A stretch of 64,000 nt of DNA from Tetragonia tetragonoides (GCA_038025085.1 CM076151.1:11692501-11756500), one strand, 5' to 3'. Shown: positions 1 through 11,476, numbered from the stretch's first letter. Translations and numbers: made by a program. Notes: generated by a model not told the origin, from the sequence alone.

Positions 1-390
1 AGGAGAGAGATAGATATATATGAGAGGTGGGTTACCAACCCAGTGGGTGGATCTATGATTCTCCGTTTTAGTATCATCAGCACTAATATACCAATGGTGG
101 TCTTTTTGATTGTATTGGTACCTAATTTTTAAGGCAATAATGGCATGTAAATTGACAACCAGCCAATTACTGTCCTTTAGACCAGTACTTGGAGCAAATT
201 AAAGAAATATGTCAATGAAGTCCTAGTTCTTAAGACAACGAGGACGACGAGGGACCACGACTTGGATTGAGGTGGACTAACGTTGAAACAACGTCAATGG
301 AGTTAAAGCAGCTACTAACTAAAGTAGAGCGTAATACACAAGGCGGACATTAAATTGGGGTTAATTATCTGCTAAAGTATATCTCTTATC
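1..390 (+). other. 5' flank of RLP-A
   Basis: No gene is seen. From about base 130 the sequence is a diverged copy of the flank before RLP-E (about 59880-60109). From about base 281 it is closely similar to the flank before RLP-C (38490-38600). The three promoters therefore descend from one ancestor. Bases 1-130 match nothing else that I recognise in the window. Confidence 0.6.
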
Positions 391-398
391 TATAAATA
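391..398 (+). promoter_or_regulatory. TATA box of RLP-A
   Basis: TATAAATA lies 89 bp upstream of the RLP-A ATG. The same motif stands at nearly the same distance in front of RLP-C (38602), RLP-B (26129) and RLP-E (60110). That conservation, more than the motif alone, supports a real core promoter. Confidence 0.6.
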
Positions 399-486
399 TG
401 TATCGTTATTATTCAGAAAACATATTCTGCACACATATTCACCCTTGAGAGTTTCGTGAAGTATTCTAGCCAAAAATAGAATCAGA

Positions 487-2624
487 ATGAATATTCCTCC
501 TATGATAACATTATTATTGTCCCCTTCTCTTTTCTTTCTGCTTGCCTGTTTTTTGCTGTCCTTCTTCAGCATTGCTGCTGATGAGATAAGCACGAATTCC
601 ACCATCCTGTGTATCGACTACGAAAGAGAAGCTCTGCTCAAATTCAAAGAGGGCATTAAGGTTGATAACTGCAACATGCTGTCGTCTTGGAGACACCATC
701 AACATCCAGACTGCTGCACTTGGGACAGTGTCACCTGCAGCAACCACACAGGCAATGTCATCGAGCTCAATCTTATTGGTGAGTTTAACAGACCTGAGCC
801 ATGTCTCCAAGGTAAAGTGGGTCCTTCTCTCCTCGAGTTGAAGCATTTGAATTACTTGGACCTCAGCTTCAATTATTTAGAAGGTAATGTGAGTCCTTTG
901 TTCCTTGAGTTGAAACACTTGACTTACATGGACCTCAGCTTAAATAATCTGCAATGGATTACCCCGCCAAAAAGCCGTGCCTCTGCTAATAGCTTATTAT
1001 GTAGTTTAAAAACGCTAGACTTAAGCTCCAACAACCTCACCACCGAGCTCTCCAGCATCATCCAACCCTTATCTAATTGTGCCTCCCCCAAACTAGAGAT
1101 ATTGAGTCTAGGCGTTAATGGACTTCAGGGTCCAGTTCCCGAGTCGCTCAACAAATTCACTTTATTGACATTATACACCTGAGTTCCTGCAAGGTTGGCC
1201 CTTCTTTCCCCAACTGGCTTCTTACCCAAATTAACTTCTCAGAACTTGATCTACATAATACGGGAATTCAAGACTCTATTCCACCTGCTTTTTGGGACAC
1301 CTTGTCGTCTCATTTAGATTTTGTGGATCTGTCACACAATAAGATCAATGGTACTCTGTCAAATTTATCAACTGACTTTTATAACATAGATCCTACCATA
1401 GATTTAAGTTCAAACTGCCTGGAGGGTGCACTACCATTATGGCTCAGAAATGTATCCGAATTATATTTGGGTAACAACAGCTTTTCCATTTCCAATCCTT
1501 TCTTGTGTCCCACAACAAAAATGAGGATAGAAGTCCTTGACCTTTCAGACAACTTGTTAGAAGGTGAGCTTCCAGATTGTTGGGTCAATTTTGATCAACT
1601 AGGTTATCTCGACCTGGGAAACAATAATTTCACTGGAGTTCTGCCCACATCTATTGCTGCTTTGAACAAGCTTTGGCTTTTGATCTTGCGTAACAACAGC
1701 TTTCATGGTGAACCGTTTTTAAAACTGAAGAACACTACATATTTGTCTGCTCTTGACATTAGTCATAACTCTTTAACTGGGTATATACCCCCTACGATTG
1801 GGAGCTCCAATAAAAATATTACCTTTTTCAACCTACGAAACAACAATTTTGAGGGAAAGCTCCCTTTAAGCATCTGTCAATTATCCAGCCTCCACGTTTT
1901 GGATCTTTCAGCCAACCGATTCTCGGGAACTATTCCAGAATGCATATATAATCTCACTGCAATGACAAATGCCTCTGATTACTTGGATGATTTTGACAAT
2001 AGCGTAATTATGTGGAAAACAAAAGAGCGACCCTTTAAGAAATCTTTGGGACTGGTGAAATCCATTGCCATTTCAAACAACAAGTTACAAGGACAAATTC
2101 CCAGTGGAATTACGTCTCTAATAGGTTTGCAATCATTAGACTTGGCAAGAAACAACTTGACAGGAAGCATTCCGTCAAACATCGGGGAGTTAATAGCTTT
2201 GCAATTTCTTGATATATCAAGCAACCATCTTTCTGGCCGAATCCCGGCAAGCCTGGCTAATGTGGCTTCTCTGGAAATGTTGGATTTGTCTAACAACAAC
2301 CTATCGGGAAGAATTCCACAGGGCACACAGCTACAGAGCTTTGATCCTTCAAATTATAGTGGGAACCCACTACTTTGTGGGCCTCCACTACCCAAGTGTC
2401 CTGGAGATCCTGCACCCATTAACAGGCATAAGATAGACGATATTCCTCAACATGAAGAGCATGAGAGCGATGAATTACTTCGAGGGTTGTACATAAGCAT
2501 TGTGCTTGGGTTTATCACTGGATTTTGGGGCGTTTGCGGAAGTTTAGTGCTCAAAAGATCTTGCCATGCTCATTTGATATTTGCTCTGAGTATTGCCAAA
2601 GTTTGTAGGAAGCTGAGACGCTAG
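487..2624 (+). pseudogene. RLP-A: LRR receptor-like protein, broken by an internal deletion
   Basis: The first frame (487-1182) encodes a signal peptide, an LRR N-cap with the paired Cys motif PDCCTW, and the first LRRs. It ends at TGA 1180-1182. Homology to RLP-C continues in another frame from about 1170 to 2624: the later LRRs, the non-LRR island near MWKTKER, the last LRRs, the C-cap, an acidic spacer and the membrane segment GLYISIVLGFITGFWGVCGS. The join at 1169/1170 fuses the sequence after NKFTLLT directly to the stretch before CKVGPSFPNW. Relative to RLP-C about 150 codons are lost and the frame shifts. A second, in-frame loss of 39 bp removes 13 codons of the cytoplasmic tail near 2563. 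The intact family member has no intron here, so splicing is an unlikely explanation. Family role (established): RLPs are kinase-less cell-surface receptors, often in immunity. This copy should be non-functional, at best a secreted N-terminal fragment. Confidence 0.9.
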
Positions 2625-3500
2625 TTGGTCATGCCATGGTAACTAACCATTTTTATTGGTTTAAAGTTGATTTGTTGGAAGCAGAAATATCATCATTCAC
2701 TAGTTTTGGCAGCTTCACTTAAGATGTTGTTATGAAGCCTTAATAAGCTTTTTAGTCGGTGGTTAAGTTGTATGACTACTTGGTAATAGAATAATTTTGT
2801 GTAATACAAGTAAATTTATATATGTATAACAGTAATACTCCAATCAAAGTACATATACTTTTATGTTATAAATGTGGGTAAGTGTAACAACTCAATCTTT
2901 GACGCAGGTTTTTTCCATGATTCTAATTTTGTACTCCTATATGTTAAAAAAATTTAACAACTGAGAGCTTTTCAAGACAAAGTAAACCCTAATTAAATTG
3001 CATAATTAAATTAACCCAGAGGTGATAATAATTGAAAACCATAATATGTCAACCATGAACCTAATCAGACAACAAAAATAGTGCTTCAAAATTAAGACGA
3101 CATACCTTGAAGGAAAATTGGGGAATTGGCAATGGTAGGAAGAGTAGAACACTTTCCCGCGCTTCTGTTAACGCACCCAAACTTCCGTTGTTATCGTTAA
3201 TTCGTTTATATATTAAAGATTTTGATCATTTTCCTGACTCGGTTTTAACGTTCATCTAGAGAATGTGAGGGGCAACGGGAAGTTCAAAGCGAAGGCGGTT
3301 AGTTTGGGAATTTGGGTTTTGCCCGTTTGCTTCTAAAGTCAAGACTTCAACCCATGAACTCATCAAACATGTTACTCAAAATATGCTGGGGCTAATAAAA
3401 CATCACATTTGCAGGAATTGTAGCCCAATTTGCCTTTTGATCTCAGCCCATACATTCGTTTGGTTCAAATTACTTAAGTACTACGCATTAATACAAAAAT
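2625..3500 (+). repeat. 3' flank of RLP-A, duplicated after RLP-B
   Basis: The sequence is closely matched by 28612-29510 downstream of RLP-B, with only scattered differences and a few short indels. A more diverged version is at 13275-14345 and 45254-46315. It holds no convincing ORF. The match ends where MITE 3501-3738 begins on this side and where the LRR/PPR fragment begins on the RLP-B side. Confidence 0.8.
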
Positions 3501-3738
3501 TTGTGTGGACTTAGTCCATGGTGGACCAATTGTCTAAATGTCACCCCATACTTTACCTGGAGTCACTCCCTATTTTTAGTGGAGCCACCTCTCCCTTAGC
3601 GTTATCCCTCTAAAAGTGGAGTCACCCCATACTTCACCTGGAGCCACCCCTCTAATAGTGAAGTCACCTCCTACTTCACCTGAGTCCTGGAACCACCCCT
3701 TAAATATACTTGGTCCACTGTGGACTAAGTCCACACAA
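3501..3738. mobile_element. MITE, GTGGACTTAGTCC-ended family (copy 1)
   Basis: Inverted ends of about 28 bp (TTGTGTGGACTTAGTCCA at left, its complement at right) enclose short degenerate repeats of the type GGAGTCACCCC-TACTTCACCT. Relatives with the same ends and, in reverse orientation, the same interior are at 25306-25566, 36341-36577 and 57086-57340. Relatives with a different interior are at 14346-14473 and 46316-46443. There is no coding capacity. I could not define a clear target duplication, so the superfamily is not assigned. Confidence 0.75.
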
Positions 3739-4549
3739 AATTAGCTGGTACATTAATACGGGTACTATATTTTTGGGCTTTTGTTTGGAAATCCCCACCG
3801 TAATAGTAACGAACGATGAAATGTGTACTAAGCAGGATAACATCCGCAACAACAAGATGACTCGGAAACATAGAAGACTAAAAATGACACCTCTCTTCTC
3901 ATGGTTATAGCTATAGCTATAGCTATAACCTATACTTGTGCATACTTATGGACGACACTATTATCTTCTCTACAAACAAAAAACCAATCACATACAAGAA
4001 AAACAAGAGACCAAATTGAGAATACCATCAACTACTAAATCATAATTGCTAGATCCACTACTACTAGATTTGAAGACATTAATAACCACTAAATTATCTA
4101 CAATAAAATTAAAAAATAAAAAATAAAAAATAAAAAACTCTAGATGATTTTCTAATTATTTGCTAAAAGTCATGTTTATACATATAAGTACTACACCCCC
4201 TTACTAAAAAGAAGTATATGACACAACCAACTGAAATTTCAGCTAATTTCAATTTTCACCTCCTTCAGATCCAGTGCAAGAGGAAATCTATGTTTGGAAG
4301 GCAAAATAAAATGTTCACGAAATGATGTTAAATTTTGTCTTATTCTAGTATTATTTAGAGAGTATCATAGACTTTTAGACTTTGTATGTCTCTTTGACAG
4401 TTCCCCAAGACTTAGGACTTGCTGTGGGGAATACCTTTGTACAATAGAGTAGTATCTCAGTGACAGTTCACTTGGAAATAGACAAGTTTTTTGTTCTCCC
4501 TTTACCATTCAACCTTTGAGTATTACCATGATGCCAGACTATACTATCA
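3739..4549. other. Gene-free spacer, diverged copy of 22570-22800
   Basis: No gene is seen. Bases about 3820-4160 are recognisably related to about 22570-22800, 33670-33850 and 54410-54600 (shared stretches about a lit-up block of short words such as CTCTTCTCA and CTTCTCTAC), but are much more diverged. This spacer is therefore an older duplicate of the one before RLP-B. Confidence 0.5.
3905..3929. repeat. Short (TATAGC)n microsatellite
   Basis: About four tandem copies of a 6-bp unit. The related spacers at 22650, 33730 and 54480 hold only one partial unit, so the expansion is specific to this copy. Confidence 0.7.
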
Positions 4550-4689
4550 AAGCCTGTTACCTCATTGGTTTAAAATTAATTTGTTGCAAGCAGAAATTTC
4601 ATCAATCATTAGTTGTAGCAGCTTAAGTTAACAGAAATATTTTTCAATGTGTTTCTACATGGTACAGGGCTCATGTTTTGGCTCATATT
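4550..4689 (+). repeat. Orphan RLP 3' flank, target of the CACTA insertion
   Basis: This piece matches the 3' flank directly after the RLP-C stop codon (41345-41470) and after RLP-D (59190-59327), but no RLP coding sequence precedes it here. An RLP body probably once stood upstream and was lost. It ends in ATT, the target duplicated by the CACTA element. Confidence 0.7.
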
Positions 4690-4990
4690 CACTACAAGAA
4701 AATCCATTTATAGCAACGAGTCTTTTGCAGCGACATAAAGTTTTCGTTGCGATAAATATTTATAGCAATGACCTGAATGGATCGTTGTGAATACTTGTTG
4801 CTATATATGCCAATTTCATTTTCCCCCACCCAAAAACTAAGGGGGATTTCTCAAAAAAATTTAAATGTTTTTGACAACGATAGAGGTGGTTGCGGTATAT
4901 TTTACCGTTTTATTGCAACGACAGTTGTCGTTGCATTAGTCGGATCACAGGTATAGCAACGACTTGTCGTTGCAATAAATATGTGAATAA
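4690..4990. repeat. CACTA 5' subterminal repeats
   Basis: Many copies of GCAACGA(C) and its complement, several as close inverted pairs around a short loop, for example near 4915-4935. In CACTA elements such arrays bind the transposase. The partner copy (41471-41760) differs at roughly 16 positions plus an 8-bp indel, far more than the adjoining interior. Confidence 0.8.
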
Positions 4991-6319
4991 AAAATTACAA
5001 AAACAAAATGAAAAGCAAAAGAAAAACCCTCAGACTCACGCTCTAACCCTTTCTCTCTCTCTCCCACCTATCAAACGACATATTCACCAACACTCCAACA
5101 GGCATCAAACTAACCCACACTTTCTCTCTCTCCTCCTTCCACCCATCTAGTAAAACCTTCACAAATTCATACCCATGGCTGCCATAGTGTAAAATTGTCG
5201 CCATTGAAAGCATCATACCAGCAATATTCTAGGGTTGTATTTGCTTCATAGGTTTGCTCAATTGTATATGGTTCAGTGTAATTATCTCTCAAAGATTTGA
5301 AATTGCATATGCGAATATTGCCAAAATTTTGTTCATTCTCCAATCGTGAGAACTTTACCTTCGATTGTTTGTAGTAGGATGCCCAATTGATTGTCCGGGG
5401 TGGTTTTCAGCGAAAGGAAAGTCTGCTCTGAGTCCTTCAATTGAAAGGTAAGTTTTGATTCTTCTATGTATAGTAGTTAGGTTCAAAGTTGAAGTTTGGG
5501 GTGTTGGATTTTGATTCATGGGATGTTTGAGGGGTATTTAACAAGATTTAGGGCTGCTGTTCATGACAATTATTATATAATTAGTAAAATTGCATTTTGT
5601 AGCCATTCTCATCATGTTTATCCGATTTATAATTCATCCAGAAGCATTAAGCCTCTTGCTACCGTAACAGAAAATTAAGTGTACAGAAGGATAGTTTCTT
5701 TGGTACTAATGGTGAGTCTGCTCATTTTAAAGTGTAAACATACTACTTTCTTAAGTGCTTTAGTTGCTCAGGTTGAATTAGGACTCGTGTTTCATGTGTC
5801 TATTCTTAAATACTTGTTTTTCTTGATTATTAAGAATGACATGTTAATCAAATGACTTTGGTGCTCTGTACTAATGTAGTTGTGTTTTCCTCAATGTGTA
5901 AGTCCAGATTGACAATATCTTAGGGCTTGATAATTGTATCCCTGATTATTATTAAGGTTATATTATGATCCATTCATCCATATTGTTTCGTTTTGGATGA
6001 AACTATTTGGTATTGTTGAGTTGCAAAGAGCAAAATTTATGGTCATTTTTCTGTTGCTTGAACTCTTTATAGGAGCTCTTTTTGTCCAGTAATATATTAA
6101 TATGATAAGGTGGAAGTAGGACAAGACTAAAGTCACAAAATAAGAATCAAGACCTGGTATTGTGCCTGATTTGGGATGTTCTTCACTTGTCCACATGTTT
6201 TTTCTTTTCCATATATTGTTTTTTCGTTCAAAACTGCAGCAAGTGTAACTTACTGAAGCTTTCACTCGTAAGTGAAAACAAAGCACGCAAATGAAGGCAA
6301 CTGTATAGAGTTAGGAGAA
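4991..6319 (+). other. CACTA interior: probable captured 5' UTR and intron
   Basis: A pyrimidine-rich leader-like stretch (about 5030-5150) is followed by a plausible exon end with donor GTAAGT at 5448. No credible coding sequence is seen. The region could be the first non-coding exon and intron of the captured HMGB-type gene. It appears identical to 41767-43092. The gene identity of this stretch is inference. Confidence 0.4.
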
Positions 6320-6660
6320 ACTGTTTTTCTGTTGCTCTTTTCTGTTGTTGTTTTTCTGTTGCTGCACTGTTGCTGTTGCTCTGTTGCTGCATTGTTGTTG
6401 TTGCTCTGTTGCTGCGCTGTTACTGATTTTCTGTTGCTGCGCTGTTGCTGTTTTCCTGCTGCTGTTTTCCTGTTGCTGTTTTTCTGTTGCTGCGTTGTTG
6501 CTATTTTGCTGTTGTTGTGCTGTGATGTTGCTGTTTTTTGTCTGTTGTTCTTAATTTTTGGTGTGCTGCTGGTGTTGTTTTGCTGCTGTTGTGCTGTTGT
6601 CAGTGCTGTTTTTCTGTTGTTGTGCTGCTTTTCTGCTGTTTGCTGCCTTCTGTTGTTGCT
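6320..6660. repeat. Low-complexity (TGTTGC/TGTTTTTC)n tract
   Basis: About 340 bp built from CTGTTGCTG-like words. It gives long open frames rich in Leu, Cys and Val (for example 6272-6721) in more than one frame. That comes from the repeat, not from a protein gene. The same tract is at 43093-43433 without visible change. Confidence 0.85.
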
Positions 6661-7060
6661 ATATATTCAAATAATGTGTTTTATGGTGTTAAGTTGCAAA
6701 ATAAAGCATATGTGTTCTTAATGCGCCAGCAAGAGCCTTGATAACAGCCATGAAGCACACATGAGCAGGATGTTTGAGTAAGTTCTGTGAGCTTAATCAT
6801 GATCAGTTGAAAGTTGAGCTAATGCTTGGTGTTATGAGTTTGAGTAACTTGCAAAATTGGAAAAGTAGTGTGCCAGTAGCACTAATTGACATGCACAACT
6901 GCAGCCTTGAGGCCAAAATCAAGACGCGTCTTGGTCTGTTGTCTTTATCTCTTTCCTCTAAGTATAATCTTCATTTGGATCTTGTTTTTGCTTCTTAGTG
7001 TTATATGCTGAAAGTATCTTTATTAACATGCAATGTTTGGTGTTTGTCTTTGCTCCTCAG

Positions 7061-7513
7061 ATGCCCAAATTGTTGAAAAACCAGCTGAAATTAAAAAGAA
7101 TGCAGCTGAGAGGTTAAATTTCCATTTGCCCTTTTGTTGCATTTGATGAAGTTTCTCCTAAGCAATTGTATTTTGTTTGATTGGGTGTGTATGTTAACCA
7201 TTGAGCTGCTACTGAATTAATTTACAGGAAGAAATCAGCCTCATCAGGAGCAACATCTGACTCGAAGTCGAAGAAGGAGAAATTGACCAAAGTTAAGGAT
7301 CCTAATATGCCGAAGCGCCCTCAGACAGCCTACTTCCTCTTCATGTAATTCTCTAACAGTTTGTTATATCTTACTTGTTTTTTTTTCTTTTTAGTTTTTG
7401 ATGTTAAGTGTGACTTACAACATTGTCTTTTTTTTTTTTTGGTAAACCATTGTAGGGATGACTTCAGGAAGTCTTACAAGGAAGAGCATCCTGATGCTAA
7501 GGGTGGAAAGAAG
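7061..7513 (+). pseudogene. Captured exons of an HMGB-type (HMG-box) protein gene
   Basis: Three exons can be read with standard splice sites: 7061-7112, 7228-7344 and 7456-7513, with acceptors ending CTCAG, TACAG and TGTAG and donors GT. Joined, they encode a Lys-rich stretch followed by the start of an HMG box, with MPKRPQTAYFLF and DDFRKSYKEEHPDAKGG. The box stops after about 31 of the usual 70 or so residues. A further acceptor-like site lies at 12683, beyond the Copia, but what follows (FSAKML then stop) is not recognisably HMG box. HMGB proteins are small chromatin architectural proteins. Here only the basic leader and the first part of the box are present, so this is a fragment carried by the CACTA element, not a working gene. 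Copy 2 is at 43834-44290. Confidence 0.8.
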
Positions 7514-7771
7514 GTATATCTTTTTGTTCTTAATATTTCTCATGTACAGGCCTTTAGTTTGATCTTAGTTATGTTAATGGTTGCTTAGCATTGATTTTTG
7601 AACTTGTGTTGATGAGATGACCTTGTAATGATGATTAAAGCTATTTTTACTTACTGAAATGCTGTAAGTGCAAAAGAAATCAGATTACCACTTGGAAACC
7701 AAAGCAGACTCGATATAAGCAATTTTTATGCGCTTCAAACTACAATGTTCATATGTTTAACATCAGTTTAG

Positions 7772-8088
7772 TGTTAGGTTTTTGATGTAGGATATTAGGC
7801 TAGGTAATTGTATGTTGGAGGAAGAGAGATGAATTCTAAGAGAGATGTGGAAAGATGATTGTATTGCTTGATACTCAAAATGTTTTACATCACCCCTATT
7901 TATAGTGGTGTAGGGTGGTAGACAATTCTCTAGATCTTTCTATGTCAAAAGTCTTCTTCATAATTATCCGAGACTATTATTCTAGATATTTCTAGGTAGA
8001 CATTATTCTAGATGTGTCTAGGTAGGTATTAATCTAGATCTTTCTAGGCACTAAGCTTAGATATTGATTTTTCTAGATTATTCTAACA
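7772..8088 (-). repeat. Copia 3' LTR
   Basis: 317 bp with TG..CA ends, paired with 12254-12570. In element orientation this is the 3' LTR because the polypurine tract lies directly inside it at 8089-8097. Confidence 0.95.
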
Positions 8089-11000
8089 CTCCCCCTAATC
8101 TAGAAAAATCTTGAACTCCAAGTTGTTCTCTGAAGTGCATGAATTTTTTTGGTGGTAATGCCTTGGTAAATATGTCTGCGAGTTGCTCCCCTGTCTTGCA
8201 GAATTGTAACTCGATCTCCTGTTGTTCAACCAACTCTCGTATGAAGTGATGCCGTATCTCGATATGCTTTGATAGGCTGTGGAAGACTGGATTTTTGGTC
8301 ATTGCGATGGCGGACATGTTGTCGCAATATATTATTGTTGGTCCATCCATGGCATGTTGTAGATCCGCCAATATCCTTCGTAACCATACTGCTTCACATG
8401 CTGTGCTTGTAGCTGCTACATACTCTGCCTCTGCCGATGAAAATGCCACTGTTGCTTGTTTCTTTGACGACCATGAGATGACTTTTGATCCAAGTTGAAA
8501 TATGTAACCACTTGCACTTTTTCTGTCATCGATGCATCCTGCCCAATCGCTATCGGTATATCCGTTGAGCATGTAGTCTTTTTCTGCTTCGTACATGAGT
8601 CCATAACTCTTAGTTCCTTTGACATATCTCACTGCTGCGAAATGGGCTTTACCAGGTTCACTCATAAACCTAGATACTATACTGACTGAGTGTACTATAT
8701 CGGGCCTTGTGTTGGTGAGGTAGATCAATGATCCAACCAAGCTCCGATATATTGATGCATCTACCTTCTCCTTGCCATCATACTTTGATAGCTTTTCGTT
8801 AACCGCCATAGGTGTTGCCATTGGTTTGGAATCGGCCATGTTAAACTTTTTAAGTAAATCTTCTGAATATTTTTCTTGGGAAAGGAAGATTTTACCTGGA
8901 CTTTGCTTCACCTGTATGCCAAGAAAGTATTTCATGAGTCCGAGGTCTGTCATCTCGTACACTGACATCATGGCCTTCTTGAAGTCTTCAAGCATTCTTG
9001 AACTTGTTCCGGTGTAGATCAAATCATCAACATAAAGGCACAAGATGAGAAAATCCGATGCTTGAGTCTTGATGTACAGTGATGGCTCGCTAGGGCTTTT
9101 CATAAACCCACTTTGTAGTAGATATCTATCAATCTTGCTATTCCATGCCCGTGGAGCTTGCCTAAGCCCATATAGAGCTTTTCGGAGACGATAAACCTTG
9201 TTTTCTTGACCTTCCATGATAAATCCTTCCGGTTGCTCCACGTATACTTCCTCTTCAATTTCACCATTAAGAAATGCGGACTTGACATCCAACTAAAAGA
9301 CTTGAAGTTTCATTTGAGCTGCAAGAGCCAATACCGTTCTGATAGTTTCCATACGAACTACTGGCGCAAATGTCTCGTTGAAGTCAATTCCTGGTTGCTG
9401 TGAGTAGCCTTTCGCGACGAGCCGGGCCTTCAATTTGTGGATGGAGCCATCTTCATTGTGCTTGATCTTGTAAACCCATTTGAGGCCTATTATGTCTTTC
9501 CCTTCGGGTCTGTCTACGAGCTCCCATGTGTCATTCTTCTCGATCATTCTGATCTCCTCGGTCATGGCTTCGATCCATTTATCTTCTTTTGCTGCTTCTT
9601 GGAAGTTTTGTGGCTCACTGGCAAATAATGCATATTTCGTGGTTGTTTGATTGCATTGATAATCTTCCAGGTAAGTCGGAGGGTAACGATCTCGTTGTGA
9701 GCGGCGCACTGGTTGAGGAGAATTTGTGAGACTTGATCTTGGAGATGAATTTGGTGAGTTCGGGCCTGTTGGAATCCTCGGAGATGAAGGTGCTTCTCCT
9801 TGATCACGAACTCCCTGAGAAGAGCTAGATGGAGAATATTCTTCTATGGTTGGCTGCGGAGCGTGTTCTGTCCATCTCCATTCTGCAACTTCATCGAATA
9901 TGACGTCTTTTGAAATGATCAACTTCTTGCACTCAGGCTTGTAGAGGCGGTATCCTTTTGGTTCATCACTGTATCCAATAAAGATACATTTTTCTCCCTT
10001 TTCATCCATTTTTTCTTGGTTCTCCTTTGGAATGTGGGAATAGGCAACGCACCCAAAAATTCTAAGGTGCTCAATTACGGGCTTTCTTTTGTACCAAGCC
10101 TCGTAGGGTATCATATCCTGAACCGCCTTTGTTGGAGATCTGTTTAGAATATAAACAGTTGTATGGACAGCTTCAGCCGAAAAGTATTTGGGCAAATTCT
10201 TTGCTTGTAGCATGCTGCCGGCCATTTCTGCAATTGTTCTATTTTTTCTTTCCGCTACACCATTTTGTTGAGGTGTGCGTCTTACGGTCAATTCTCTTCT
10301 GATTTCATGCTTCTTACAAAAGCTAAGGAATCTAGTGCTTGTGAATTTTCCTCCACGATCTGTTCTAAGAGTTTTGAGAGGATGTCCACTTTGTTTTTCC
10401 ATGAGAGCCTTGAATTGGACAAAGAATGAGAATGCCTCTGATTTATACTTTAAGAAATATACCCACATCATGCGGGTATAGTCATCCACAAATAGAAGAA
10501 AATATCTTCTACCGCCAATAGAGTTGTTCTTGGCTGGGCCCCAAATATCTGCATGAACAAGCTCTAACGGAGCCTTGGCCCTCCAAGACGTCTTAGGAAA
10601 TGGCAATCTATGCATTTTTCCATAAATACAACCTTCACATATTTTCTTTTCATCATTTATTGGGGGAAGGCCAATCACCATTTCCTTTTGATTTAAGAGT
10701 TTTAGACCCTTGTAGTGTAAGTGTCCGAATCTCCAATGCCACAATGTAGAATCATCACTTGTGCAATTGAAAGCAACTTTTTGCTTTAGTGGCATTCTTA
10801 ATGGAAATATTTTATTTGAGGCCATTTTTACTGTTGTGACTAATTGACCCTTTTTCTTGTCATATATGATACATTTATCCTCATCAAATTTAACCATGTA
10901 GCCTCTTTGGACTAACTGGCCCACACTTAGTAGATTTTGAGCAAGGATCGGGACATATAAAACATCATCAATGATTTTGGATGAGCCGTTTTCAGTTTTA

Positions 11001-11476
11001 ACGGCGATTGTCCCTTTCCCTGCTACATCTTGAGATCTTTCATCACCAAGAGTAATTTGAGATTTAACATTTTCATCAAATTTGACAAACGCTTTTTCAT
11101 CGCTTGTCATGTGGTTTGAACAACCACTATCTAAATACCAAATATCAGAGGATTCTTGGTGGGCATTTAGACAAGAATAAAACAATTGATTAGAAGGGTC
11201 ATTTTTCTCTGTGAAATTAGCCTCATCTTTTTGCCGGAACCAACAATCTTTTTCAAGATGGGTGTGTCTTTTGCATTTTTTGCATTTAAACCGGCAATCT
11301 TTTGTGTCGTGATTATTTTTCTTGCATAATTTGCAATAGGAACTCGATTGAATGTTTTCTCGGTCCCCGTGATTTCTATAATCACCTCTCCCCCTACCAC
11401 GGTTATTTGATGTTCCTCTTTTTTGTTGGAAATTTTTACCGTGACTATATTGATTTTTATTTTCTCTATTATAAGA
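8078..11476 (-). pseudogene. Copia pol (zinc knuckle, protease, integrase, RT, RNase H)
   Basis: Reading on the minus strand, the frame opens just after the gag frameshift and shows two CCHC knuckles (CKLC and CKKC starts) near 11270-11340. It continues with protease (WYLDSGCSNH), the pre-integrase HHCC zinc region (WHWRFGHL ... CEGCIYGK) and the integrase core (HADIWG, LRTDRGG, GVAERKNR as the D,D,E residues). Reverse transcriptase follows (LKWVYKIK, SAFLNG, catalytic YVDD) and then RNase H (TDSDWAG, SAEAEY). A TAG at 9293-9295 interrupts the RT between VF and LDVKSAFLNG, where relatives normally have Gln; one base change explains it. The rest, to 8078, is open and runs into the LTR. The element can no longer make its own full polyprotein unless the stop is suppressed. 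Confidence 0.93.
8089..8097 (-). other. Copia polypurine tract
   Basis: CTCCCCCTA on the plus strand, that is a purine run on the element strand, directly next to the 3' LTR. It primes plus-strand DNA synthesis in this class of element. Confidence 0.75.

Noticed and set aside
514..846. Antisense frames over RLP exons (also 26350-26673, 38733-39077, 40649-40978, 58493-58840)
   Set aside because: They are shadows of the LRR codon pattern on the opposite strand and change with every indel of the real gene.
1140..1300. Intron in RLP-A that would rescue the frame
   Set aside because: The homologous genes are intronless at this point, and the missing LRR coding sequence is absent, not displaced. 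A deletion explains the join.
2984..2992. Telomere-like CCCTAA words
   Set aside because: Single occurrences only, no tandem array.
4690..4990. GCAACGAC/GTCGTTGC hairpins as an RNA structure or regulatory array
   Set aside because: The words sit just inside both CACTA ends and match subterminal transposase-binding repeats; no transcript evidence.
5963..6286. 107-codon minus-strand frame, identical at 42736-43059
   Set aside because: No domain and no codon character; it lies in what looks like a captured intron, and the identity extends over all surrounding non-coding sequence.
6272..6721. 149-codon Cys/Leu/Val-rich frame, repeated exactly at 43045-43494
   Set aside because: It is generated by the TGTTGC repeat tract, two other frames are open there too, and exact conservation is explained by the identical duplicated tract.
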